Origin: Pedobacter alluvionis
GTDB taxonomy: Bacteria > Bacteroidota > Bacteroidia > Sphingobacteriales > Sphingobacteriaceae
Direction of reading: 5' to 3'
NCBI RefSeq assembly: GCF_003664035.1
Contig: NZ_RCCK01000013.1
Location: 248,001-312,000 of the forward strand
DNA: 64,000 nt
Shown one piece after another: positions 9,179 to 16,469 of the stretch (positions are counted from its first letter, which is position 1; each line of letters opens with the position of its first letter). A program made the translations under genes and the position numbers. The notes under the pieces were generated by a model. The model did no database searches. It was not told where the DNA came from and saw only the letters and a list, made by a program, of their open reading frames with translations.

Positions 9179-9216
9179 AATCCTTTTGATATAAACTTTA
9201 ATCCTTTTGGCATAAA
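9179..9216. promoter_or_regulatory. Tandem direct repeats, candidate AraC-type operator
   Basis: AATCCTTTTGATATAAA (9179-9195) is repeated as AATCCTTTTGGCATAAA (9200-9216): 15 of 17 positions match with a 21-bp period, two helical turns. AraC-type proteins usually bind such direct repeats. The first copy begins 4 bp from the regulator's start codon and the second lies upstream of a TAnnTTTG-like box (TATTTTTG, 9238-9245) in front of the flavoprotein gene. Confidence 0.65.
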
Positions 9217-9272
9217 AAGATTCGTTTGTCAGACGATTATTTTTGTTCAAAGTTACTAAACAAAAGAATACG

Positions 9273-10001
9273 ATGGCTAAATTACCTTCATGGCTGGCCG
9301 ACACAATGGAAAAAGTGATCAGCAATAAAATATATCAAGTAGAAGTTGCAGAAACCAAAATGTTAAGCAGCAACTTAAAGAGCGTTACCTTTAAAGGCGA
9401 TTTTTTCGATGCTAAATTTATTCCCGGAATGGAGGTACTGTTTCGGGTTAACGCCAACGAGTACAGACATTATACATTATCAGGCTTTGATGAAGCACAC
9501 GAAACCTGTGAGGTGATTTTTTACCTGAACAGGCAAGGCCCCGGTCATCACCTGGCCGTAAACATTCAAAAAGGAGACCGTTTAAAACTGATTGTAGACC
9601 GGGCAAAGGTAAAATACAATGAAGCATCCAATCAGCATTTCTTTTTTGGCGATGAAACCAGCCTTGGTTTGTACGAATCGTTAGGTAAAAAGGTAATTGA
9701 TGAAGATGTAGAATATTTTGGCGTGTTGGAACTTCAGGAAGAAAACCTGCATTCGGTTAAACACCTTAAATTATTGATCGATACCGTACCATCTGACCTG
9801 AACGCCCCTGCTAAAAATGCCATCAACTGGATGGAAAATATGCATCCGCTATGTTGGGAAATGTGGCAAAATGCTACGTTTTATTTAACAGGCAGGGCGA
9901 AATCTGTACAACAGTTTAAACGTTACCTAAAACAAAGGGGCGTAAGCTTTAGGCAGATTATTACCATGCCTTACTGGGAAATGGGTAAGGTTGGCGGGTA
10001 A
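9273..10001 (+). CDS. Siderophore-interacting FAD-binding protein
   Basis: A 242-residue flavoprotein of the SIP/ViuB family. I chose the ATG at 9273 (MAKLPSWLADTMEKVI) rather than 9243, which would fall inside the probable -7 box. The FAD-binding barrel has the family motif RHYTLSGF and the GPGHHL segment (flavin phosphate contact); the C-terminal NAD(P)H domain has HFFFGDETSLGLYESL and LTGRAKSVQQFKRYLKQRG. SIPs reduce ferric siderophores in the cytoplasm to release iron. The gene is divergent from an AraC regulator, a pairing that supports regulated iron use. Its stop codon lies only 2 bp from the end of the convergent DUF3078 gene, so no terminator separates them. Confidence 0.87.
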   Translation: MAKLPSWLADTMEKVISNKIYQVEVAETKMLSSNLKSVTFKGDFFDAKFIPGMEVLFRVNANEYRHYTLSGFDEAHETCEVIFYLNRQGPGHHLAVNIQKGDRLKLIVDRAKVKYNEASNQHFFFGDETSLGLYESLGKKVIDEDVEYFGVLELQEENLHSVKHLKLLIDTVPSDLNAPAKNAINWMENMHPLCWEMWQNATFYLTGRAKSVQQFKRYLKQRGVSFRQIITMPYWEMGKVGG

Positions 10002-10003
10002 AC

Positions 10004-11029
10004 CTACCTTGGGAAGGTAAAACCAAAACCAAGGGCCAGCGTTTGGTTGGCCTGTATTTTATTGGTGCCTGTATCCTTATCGAACAGGATTACGCCAGTT
10101 AAACTTGTGTTCATAAAACGATTGATTTTTGCCGTTAATGCAACATCTAACCGGTGATCAATATTGCTCATCTTAAAATCCTGATACGGAATGAACATCT
10201 GATAACGTGCTTTAAGATTTGTATTGGTAAATATATCCTTATCAATTGCACTTACAATCTGAAAAGCCAGTTCATTACGTACTTTTTTGCCATAATCTAC
10301 CCCAAAAACACTTGCTTTTGGTGGATTGGCATTATTAGCCGGGTCAAGAAAAAGCTTTTCGTCCAATACAAAAGTTTGGCGTGCGGTACCGGTACCTATA
10401 CGGGTAGAAAAATATTTAACCGGTTTATACTCGAAACCGATAGATTCTGTTAAATAACCAGGACCCATAAATTTAGAGATCAGTGTGGCGGTTTCCTGTC
10501 CGTTTACCACACTATAAGAATAACCGTTATCGAATTGGGATTCAAAACTTAAGGATCCGAAGAAGAACCAGCTTTTTGATAATTGAAAAGAGGCTTTATT
10601 ATCCCAAAAAATACGGTCGTTGGTTTTCTTTTGCAGCTGATCTTTGTTCTTTATCTTACCATATTGCAAAACAAGTTCGCTTACATAGCTATAACTATCT
10701 TTGTTGTATTCTGCTTTCCAGTTTAACAAACCGCCAACGGCTACCGAGTTGGTACCACCACCTTTCCAGTTGTTACTGAATTGAGCCTGGTTAATGTTGA
10801 TGCCAATGTTGGTTCTTGTTTTCCAGTAATTAATCTTGGCGTTTACAACCAAGGGCTTAATTTTTACAGGCTCAAAGTTTAATGGCCCTTGCCTGCTTGG
10901 CAACGGACTACGTTTTAACTTTATATTCAGGTCTTTAGTATTGATCGGAATAGTATCAATTTCCTGTGCATATAATTTTGTAGAGCAGAAACTTAGAATC
11001 AGGACGATGGCAGCTAAACAGTTCTTCAT
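10004..11029 (-). CDS. DUF3078 domain protein, exported
   Basis: A 341-residue protein with a signal peptide ending at LYAQ (about residue 22). The mature part begins with a proline-rich linker and then the DUF3078 core: NYWKTRTNIGININQAQFSNNWKGGG, NSVAVGGLLNWKAEY, followed by repeated amphipathic strands and a final aromatic residue-containing strand (LALGFGFTFPR), which suggests an outer-membrane barrel. The function is unknown; the family is almost confined to Bacteroidota. It is convergent with the siderophore-interacting protein gene, sharing a 2-bp gap, and 94 bp upstream lies the end of the HExxH protein gene, so the relationship to that pair is unclear. Confidence 0.85.
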   Translation of the reverse strand: MKNCLAAIVLILSFCSTKLYAQEIDTIPINTKDLNIKLKRSPLPSRQGPLNFEPVKIKPLVVNAKINYWKTRTNIGININQAQFSNNWKGGGTNSVAVGGLLNWKAEYNKDSYSYVSELVLQYGKIKNKDQLQKKTNDRIFWDNKASFQLSKSWFFFGSLSFESQFDNGYSYSVVNGQETATLISKFMGPGYLTESIGFEYKPVKYFSTRIGTGTARQTFVLDEKLFLDPANNANPPKASVFGVDYGKKVRNELAFQIVSAIDKDIFTNTNLKARYQMFIPYQDFKMSNIDHRLDVALTAKINRFMNTSLTGVILFDKDTGTNKIQANQTLALGFGFTFPR

Positions 11030-11123
11030 TACCTACAAAGAAAAAGAAAAATTTTAGAGATAAAAAGCATTTAACAAAATGATTGCCAGAACAACAATTA
11101 AAGCTAGAGTAGAAGTTGCAGTT

Positions 11124-11447
11124 TCACATCTTTTTGATCCAACCATACCAATTGCCATTTTTCAGGTAATATAAGTCGGTTTCATAATCGTAAGCCTCTT
11201 TCTCAAAAACAATGTTCCGATAGGCGAGATCGTGGTTCTTGTATCTGAAAAGGTTGATCAGATAATTAAGCAGGTATAAGATATAAAAGGGGAATAGGAG
11301 TAATTCTAGCTGTTGGCGCAAATGGATTTTCTCGTGGTTAATCATCTCCGGGTCGTTTTTAAGCTTTGCCGATTTTAAAAGAATAAATGGAAAGATTGCC
11401 ATACCGGCTGCCGGAAGTTTTTTAACGATCAGGATGGGCGCTTTCAC
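11124..11447 (-). CDS. Small HExxH membrane protein, possible peptidase
   Basis: A 107-residue protein with the motif INHEKIHLRQQLELL (HExxH, residues 38-42) followed by a hydrophobic stretch at about 49-68. A downstream acidic segment FEKEAYDYE could provide a third zinc ligand, as in gluzincin-type metallopeptidases. The protein is far shorter than typical peptidases, so the call is tentative. Its start codon overlaps the stop codon of the upstream carboxypeptidase-regulatory-domain gene by 4 bp (ATGA type), so the two are translationally coupled. Families like this are common next to such exported proteins in Bacteroidota. The substrate is unknown. Confidence 0.62.
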   Translation of the reverse strand: MKAPILIVKKLPAAGMAIFPFILLKSAKLKNDPEMINHEKIHLRQQLELLLFPFYILYLLNYLINLFRYKNHDLAYRNIVFEKEAYDYETDLYYLKNGNWYGWIKKM

Positions 11448-12196
11448 AGCTTATCGATTGTTATTTTGGGCAATGCTGGCAATTGTAGTGCCCTGGGATT
11501 TAACCTGTAGCTTTTATAAGCATTCCTGATAAAAAGGTTAAAGGAATAATCTGTTGCATCTAATACAAATTGATAGGTAGGGCGATACTGCTGCATAAAA
11601 TCTGTCAGTTCAGCATCCTTTATACCCAATACCTGGCTAACCAGACTGGCACTGAAACGATAATCGATCAGGTCTTCACGATAATCTTTTTCCAGGATTT
11701 TTTGAAGGTGACGGGCATTTCTTCCTTGCTTGCTTAACAGGTTGTAAATGGCATCTATGCCTAAACCAACACCACCGTTGCCTAAATTCAATAAATCTTT
11801 ACTACTTCCCTTCATGGTTTGGTAGCGGTATTCCTGTACATTTTTTTCGTATTGCTGCTGCGGGCTCAATCTTTTTTGTTGAATTACGACATCACGCAGT
11901 CTGATGCCGAGCGATCTGAGTTGAAAATACGCGGCCGTTTGTCCTTTAAAAACAATAGTATCAACACCATAGCCTGATAAAGCTGCAACTAAAGTATCAC
12001 CAGGTAAAGCAGAGGTGCTAAACTCGCCTTTAGTATTGTTGTATAAACCATCACCCGTACGGATGTTGTAGATATAAACCTTTGCCAAACGTTGCTTGGT
12101 TTCTTTATCAATAACTATTCCCTGCACAGGTTTATTCTGTGCATGAAGCCACGTAGAGAAGCCGAAAACAAGTATAAAGGGAATAAAAAATTTCAT
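11444..12196 (-). CDS. Exported protein with carboxypeptidase-like regulatory domain
   Basis: A 250-residue protein with a signal peptide ending at LHAQ (about residue 19). Residues 22-95 resemble a CarboxypepD_reg-like beta-sandwich: VQGIVIDKETKQRLAKVYIYN...GLYNNTKGEFSTSALPGDTLVAALSGY. The remaining 150 residues are charged and helical, containing YEKNVQEYRY and IDAIYNLLSKQGRNARHLQKILEKDY, a pattern common in Bacteroidota proteins of this group. No enzyme motif. It is the first gene of a two-gene unit with the HExxH protein. I infer a periplasmic or cell-surface role; the details cannot be read from the sequence. Confidence 0.75.
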   Translation of the reverse strand: MKFFIPFILVFGFSTWLHAQNKPVQGIVIDKETKQRLAKVYIYNIRTGDGLYNNTKGEFSTSALPGDTLVAALSGYGVDTIVFKGQTAAYFQLRSLGIRLRDVVIQQKRLSPQQQYEKNVQEYRYQTMKGSSKDLLNLGNGGVGLGIDAIYNLLSKQGRNARHLQKILEKDYREDLIDYRFSASLVSQVLGIKDAELTDFMQQYRPTYQFVLDATDYSFNLFIRNAYKSYRLNPRALQLPALPKITIDKL

Positions 12197-12244
12197 TAAG
12201 CTACAAAACTACAAATATCTTGATGGCTATGTTTGTACTTAACA

Positions 12245-13087
12245 TTATTTAACCTTAAGTGTTTGGCCCAGCTTAATGGCGTCGGTACTCATTTCGTTGA
12301 GCATTTTTAACTGATCGACCGTTAAATTAAAACGTTTTGCAATATTGTATAGCGTATCTCCTTTAACAACGGTATAAGTGCCATCGGCAATAATCGGTTT
12401 GGCGCCTGCGGGTGGCGTTTCTACTGGTGTAAACTTAGCCTTCTCTTGAGGAATATTCTGATTGATTTCTGAAAAGACACGATCTTCCCGTGCAATCTTC
12501 TGCTTTTCGCTTTCTGATTGATCATACTGGTAAAGCTGGTATTTTTCGATGGTGTTGATCAACAGATCAGGATATTTCGGATTGGTTGCATAACCCGCTG
12601 TTTTTAATCCCTGTGCCCAGCTTTTGTAATCGTTTTTATCCAATTGAAAAAGAAAACTGTAACGCTTGCGTTTTAAAAAATCAGAATGATCCCTGAAAGA
12701 TTCGCGGGCATCTTTATACACCCTAAAACAGTCGTTTTTCTGGTCATCATCACGAAAATAATTTTTCCCCTTCCAATCTGATGTGCATTTAATGCCAAAA
12801 TGATTGTTCGCATACTTTGCCAGATCGCTATTTCCACTGCCAGATTCTAAAATTCCCTGCGCCAAAGTAATACTCGCAGGAATACCGTTTGCATTCATTT
12901 CTTCTACTGCTACGCCTTTAAACTCATCAATATAACTTATGGTATTGTAACTTTTGTACGAATTGTTATTGGCTTTGTTGGCCGCTTTTTCGATCTGTTT
13001 GTTGTTTTTAGAAAATTTACGTGTACCGCAAGAACTAAAAAGAATAAGGGTTGCTGCGATTAGAAGGTAATGATGGTATGAACGCAT
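12245..13087 (-). CDS. Glucosaminidase-LysM lipoprotein
   Basis: A 280-residue lipoprotein: signal peptide with lipobox LFSSC (cysteine near residue 20). After a linker, residues about 50-200 form a glucosaminidase domain (GH73/FlgJ-type): ITLAQGILESGSGNSDLAKYANNHFGIKC with the catalytic glutamate in GILESG, then SFRDHSDFL and WAQGLKTAGYATNPKYPDLL. One LysM domain closes the protein (YTVVKGDTLYNIAKRFNLTVDQL). The enzyme is expected to cleave beta-1,4 bonds in peptidoglycan and to stay attached to the wall. The downstream-adjacent gene on the right encodes a shorter paralogue with the same architecture, so the two arose by duplication. Confidence 0.92.
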   Translation of the reverse strand: MRSYHHYLLIAATLILFSSCGTRKFSKNNKQIEKAANKANNNSYKSYNTISYIDEFKGVAVEEMNANGIPASITLAQGILESGSGNSDLAKYANNHFGIKCTSDWKGKNYFRDDDQKNDCFRVYKDARESFRDHSDFLKRKRYSFLFQLDKNDYKSWAQGLKTAGYATNPKYPDLLINTIEKYQLYQYDQSESEKQKIAREDRVFSEINQNIPQEKAKFTPVETPPAGAKPIIADGTYTVVKGDTLYNIAKRFNLTVDQLKMLNEMSTDAIKLGQTLKVK

Positions 13088-13123
13088 ATAGGGTTAATTG
13101 TTTAATCGGTTAACTGTAAATTA

Positions 13124-13155
13124 GACTTAGGACTCATGACTACGGACTTAAGACT
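13124..13155. repeat. Heptamer tandem repeat (GACTNNN)
   Basis: Four and a half consecutive units begin with GACT exactly every 7 bp (TAG, CAT, ACG and TAA as the variable triplets). The array lies in the short spacer between the two glucosaminidase genes and runs into the stop codon of the second. Degenerate heptamers of this kind occur between genes in some bacteria. Confidence 0.6.
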
Positions 13156-13828
13156 AAAACTTAATCTTCTGTCCTGGTTTTAAGTTTGCTTTTTTTATTC
13201 CGTTTTTCTGCATCAGTTTTTTTACTGTTGTACCTTTCTTTTTGGCAATTATACTTAGGTTATCGCCAGATTTAACGGTGTATATTTTTGCTGTTCTTCT
13301 GTTTTTTGCGCGGTGACGAACAGGTGTTGCATACACGGGCTCTTTGTACCCTTCTGGCCGCTCGTCATATTGATAGAGTTCGTATTTTTTAATTAAGCCA
13401 ATCACCTGGCTGGCCCAGCTTCTGCTACTGGCGTAACCACAGCGACGGATACCGTAAGCCCAACCTTTGTAATCGTACTGATCGTATTTTGCAAAAAGAT
13501 TGTTAAAAGGCTCGCGGGTTTCCATAATTTCTACAAAATGGCTGTAAGATTCATCCGCATTTAAATAATCGCGGTACGAAGAGCGAATTTCTGCATTGTT
13601 GTTAGGTCCTTTTACACCAAAATGGTTATTAAGGTGCTGCGCAATTTTACTGTTTCCTGCTGCCGATTCATGTATGGCAACGGCTAAAATAACGCTTGCC
13701 GGAATTTTATGATCATGCATTAAACCCTGCGCGTATGCTACGTGCTCGGCGATATATTCTTCTGTGTCTTGCGCTTTTGCAATAATCCCTGTTAAAAGGA
13801 ACATACAAAAAGTAAAGATTTTCTTCAT
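13154..13828 (-). CDS. Glucosaminidase-LysM exported protein
   Basis: A 224-residue protein when started at the ATG at 13828 (MKKIFTFCMFLLTGIIAKAQ, a classical signal peptide); the longer ORF to 13894 has no signal sequence at its start and reads through an inverted repeat. Residues 25-150 form a glucosaminidase domain: ASVILAVAIHESAAGNSKIAQHLNNHFGVKG with the catalytic glutamate in IHESA, then WAYGIRRCGYASSRSWASQVI. A LysM domain (YTVKSGDNLSIIAKKKGTTVKKLM) ends the protein. Unlike its neighbour it lacks a lipobox, so it is probably released to the periplasm and held by LysM binding to peptidoglycan. Confidence 0.9.
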   Translation of the reverse strand: MKKIFTFCMFLLTGIIAKAQDTEEYIAEHVAYAQGLMHDHKIPASVILAVAIHESAAGNSKIAQHLNNHFGVKGPNNNAEIRSSYRDYLNADESYSHFVEIMETREPFNNLFAKYDQYDYKGWAYGIRRCGYASSRSWASQVIGLIKKYELYQYDERPEGYKEPVYATPVRHRAKNRRTAKIYTVKSGDNLSIIAKKKGTTVKKLMQKNGIKKANLKPGQKIKF

Positions 13829-13848
13829 TTCTTTTTTGGTTAATAGAC

Positions 13849-13902
13849 CATGGTTTAATGGTTGATAGCTCTGGCTTAGAAGGCCATGAACCATTAACTA
13901 TG
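13849..13902. repeat. Imperfect inverted repeat
   Basis: CATGGTTTAATGGTT (13849-13863) faces AACCATTAACTATG (13889-13902); one gap and one mismatch. It lies between the O-methyltransferase stop codon and the glucosaminidase start and could terminate the upstream ruvX/methyltransferase transcript, although no T-run follows. Confidence 0.45.
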
Positions 13903-13911
13903 TGCCCATCA

Positions 13912-14547
13912 TCAGTTCTTCCTAATCACAAACAAACCATCCCGAACAGGTAAGATCAGTTTCTCAACCCGTTCATCTTCAGCTATTTTATCATTAAAAC
14001 TAGTAATATTTCTGGTGTCTTTATCCTGTTTCTCCTGCAGTACTTTTCCACTCCATAATACATTATCCACAATGATAATTCCGCCCGGGCGAACGCGATC
14101 AAAAATGAGATCATAATAGGTGCCGTTGTTTTTCTTATCAGCATCGATAAAAACAATGTCGAAAATTTCACCTAAACTTGCTATTGTAGTGGTAGCGTCG
14201 CCAAGGATGTAATTAATCTGATCGTTATATGCTGATTTGGCGAAGTTTCGGCGAACCATATCTTCCAGTTCCTCATTAATATCCAGGGTATATAATAGGC
14301 CATCTTTTGTTAATCCTTCAGCAAGGCATAAGGTGGCATAACCGGTAAAAGTGCCGATTTCTAAAATCCTTTTCGGGGAAATCATTTTGCTAAGCATGCT
14401 CAACACCCGGCCCTGGTAATGACCTGAGAGCATCCGTGGCATTAAAACTTTAAGATTGGTTTCGCGGTCTATCTGTTGAAGCAGTTCGCTTTCAGCCTCG
14501 CAATAAGCAATTAGTAAATCCTGTAAATCGTCGTTTATTAGGCTCAT
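13912..14547 (-). CDS. O-methyltransferase, SAM-dependent
   Basis: A 211-residue class I methyltransferase of the COMT/CCoAOMT type (PF01596). I chose the ATG at 14547 (MSLINDDLQDLL); the longer frame to 14613 overlaps ruvX and lacks homology features. The SAM motif I is RILEIGTFTGYATLCLAEGL, the acidic loop is LYTLDINEELEDM, and the metal-binding residues lie in VFIDADKKNNGTYYD and VDNVLWSG. These enzymes methylate small hydroxylated aromatic compounds or nucleoside hydroxyls; the substrate is not predictable here. It starts 7 bp beyond the ruvX stop codon, so the two genes are probably co-transcribed. Confidence 0.9.
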   Translation of the reverse strand: MSLINDDLQDLLIAYCEAESELLQQIDRETNLKVLMPRMLSGHYQGRVLSMLSKMISPKRILEIGTFTGYATLCLAEGLTKDGLLYTLDINEELEDMVRRNFAKSAYNDQINYILGDATTTIASLGEIFDIVFIDADKKNNGTYYDLIFDRVRPGGIIIVDNVLWSGKVLQEKQDKDTRNITSFNDKIAEDERVEKLILPVRDGLFVIRKN

Positions 14548-14554
14548 TTGTTGG

Positions 14555-14971
14555 TTATAAACGGTTACTTTCCATAAAATATTGTAAAATGATGGTTGCG
14601 GCAATGGTATCAACCCTGTCTTTATCCCTTCTATCCATCTTTTTTAAGCCGCTTTGCATAATGGCCTGGTGGGCCATTTTAGAGGTAAAACGCTCATCAA
14701 CCCAATGCCTGGGGATATCGGGGAATGATTTTTTCAACAGCGTAGCAAAACCTTTCACATGTTGTGCCGAATCAGATGGAGAACCATCCATTTGTTTAGG
14801 GTCGCCAAGCACAAAGGCCTCAACCTGCTCGGTAAGCATGTATTTTTTAACATATTCGATCACATCTTTGGGATGTACTGTATCCAGGCCTGTTGCAATA
14901 ATCTGCAAGGGATCGGTTACTGCAATGCCGATGCGTTTTGTTCCATAATCAAATGCGAGGATCCTTGCCAT
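14555..14971 (-). CDS. ruvX: Holliday junction resolvase RuvX/YqgF
   Basis: A 138-residue RNase H-fold nuclease, standard length. The catalytic Asp lies in LAFDYGTKRIGIAVTDPL (residues 5-22); further conserved motifs are VLGDPKQMDGSPSDSA, HWVDERFTS and the last acidic site DRVDTIAATIILQ. YqgF family proteins are implicated in maturation of the 5' end of 16S rRNA and in Holliday-junction resolution. It is followed by the O-methyltransferase gene after 7 bp. Upstream lies a gene-free spacer with a REP-like palindrome that separates it from the divergent holB. Confidence 0.95.
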   Translation of the reverse strand: MARILAFDYGTKRIGIAVTDPLQIIATGLDTVHPKDVIEYVKKYMLTEQVEAFVLGDPKQMDGSPSDSAQHVKGFATLLKKSFPDIPRHWVDERFTSKMAHQAIMQSGLKKMDRRDKDRVDTIAATIILQYFMESNRL

Positions 14972-15087
14972 AAGTTAAGCGTTGGGTGTTTGGCGCAAAG
15001 CGTTTACCACCGTTAAAAAAATAAAAGCCAAAGGTAAGGTTTTTGAAATAATGGATATAAAAAGGGAGATGATATGTCTCGATACAT

Positions 15088-15181
15088 CGTCATCTCGACC
15101 GTAGTGGAGAGATCTTTTAAATTTATTTAATAACTTGGTTCAAAGATCTCTCCATTCCGCTGTGCTTCAGTCGAGATGACG
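15088..15181. repeat. REP-like palindrome
   Basis: A near-perfect long palindrome starting CGTCATCTCGACCG and ending GTCGAGATGACG. The inner hairpin pairs GGAGAGATCTTT with AAAGATCTCTCC. It sits in the 348-bp spacer between the divergent ruvX and holB genes; nothing else is recognisable in that spacer. Confidence 0.8.
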
Positions 15182-15319
15182 ATCTTTCTATTTGAATGTG
15201 ACAAATCCGATTCGAATTAACTTTGATTCAGTCTATTTATGGATGTAAATTAGCATTTCAAAAGTAAGAACGTGATGACGAATGTGTGAATCTCATATCT
15301 ATTTCTTATTTTGCACCAA

Positions 15320-16468
15320 ATGCAGTTTAAAGAAATCATCGGACAGGAAAGAGTAAAGCAACAACTGGTGCAAACGGTTAAGGAAAACCGCATTAGCCAT
15401 GCGCAACTATTTTTGTCGCCTGCTGGTTCGGGGGCTTTGCCTTTGGCCATAGCCTATGCGCAATACATCAATTGCCTTAATAAAGGTGAAAATGATAGCT
15501 GCGGCGAATGTTCGAGCTGTAGAAAATACGAACGCCTTATCCACCCCGATCTGCATTTCTCCTATCCGTTTTTTGCTTCTGCCAGTGTAAAAACGGCTGT
15601 AGATGTGTTGGAAGAATGGCGGGGCATGTTAATGCATGATCCTTATTTTGATATGGATATCTGGCGCTCTAAACTCGATGCAGCCAATAAACAGGCTAAT
15701 ATCAACATTGCCGAATGCCACGATATTATTAAAAAACTAAGTTATAAAGCCTTTGAGGCAGAGACTAAAGTTTTAATTATGTGGTTGCCTGAATATTTGG
15801 ATAAAGCTGGAAATGCCTTATTGAAATTAATTGAAGAACCGCCTGCAAATACTTTATTTATTTTAATCGCTCAAAGTCAGGATCAGATTTTAACCACTAT
15901 TTTATCCAGAACACAAATTGTAAAAATTCCGAAGCTTTCATCAGAAGAGGTAACCGGATATTTGTTGAATGCAAGTGGATTAACTGAACATCAGGCTATT
16001 GACTATTCCTTTTTGGCTGACGGAAATTTAATTGAAGCCAAGGCGCTGGCAGCAGATACGCAAAGCGACAGTTCTGGTACGTTTACGGCCTGGTTAAGAA
16101 TGGGATTTGGCAATAAAGTGCCCGATTTGATCGATTTTACCGACGAGGCAGCTAAGTGGGGAAGAGAAAACCAGAAGAATTTTTTAAAATATGGCGTAAA
16201 TTATTTACGCGAATGCTGTTTAATTTTAAGTGGTGCTGAAGAATTGGTGAAATTACCCCCACTGACCTTTGAAACCGCAAAAAAACTCAGCACACACGTG
16301 CTTACCTTGCCTATGGCAGAGGCCATAATTGGCGAACTGGAAAAGGCACATTACCACATTGAAAGAAACGCAAACCCGAAAATTCTGTTTTTAGATGTAT
16401 CTTTACAATTGGTAAAAATTATCAAGTTTAAAACGCTCCCTGCGGGGACTCAATATATATACAATTAA
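15320..16468 (+). CDS. holB: DNA polymerase III subunit delta'
   Basis: A 382-residue clamp-loader subunit. The frame extends upstream to a TTG at 15311, but ATG at 15320 (MQFKEIIGQERVKQQL) fits the family start. The AAA+ domain has RISHAQLFLSPAGSGALPLA, a degenerate P-loop, and the zinc module CGECSSC; the arginine-finger segment is ILSRTQIVKIP after GNALLKLIEEPPANTLFIL. The delta' subunit has little ATPase activity and holds delta and tau/gamma together in the clamp loader. It lies 1 bp ahead of ricT, an order (holB-ricT) also known from Firmicutes. Confidence 0.93.
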   Translation: MQFKEIIGQERVKQQLVQTVKENRISHAQLFLSPAGSGALPLAIAYAQYINCLNKGENDSCGECSSCRKYERLIHPDLHFSYPFFASASVKTAVDVLEEWRGMLMHDPYFDMDIWRSKLDAANKQANINIAECHDIIKKLSYKAFEAETKVLIMWLPEYLDKAGNALLKLIEEPPANTLFILIAQSQDQILTTILSRTQIVKIPKLSSEEVTGYLLNASGLTEHQAIDYSFLADGNLIEAKALAADTQSDSSGTFTAWLRMGFGNKVPDLIDFTDEAAKWGRENQKNFLKYGVNYLRECCLILSGAEELVKLPPLTFETAKKLSTHVLTLPMAEAIIGELEKAHYHIERNANPKILFLDVSLQLVKIIKFKTLPAGTQYIYN

Positions 16469-16469
16469 T

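Noticed and set aside
8186..9325. N-terminally extended AraC frame from 9325
   Set aside because: The extra 50 residues overlap the divergent flavoprotein gene and the operator-like repeats; the ATG at 9175 fits the family.
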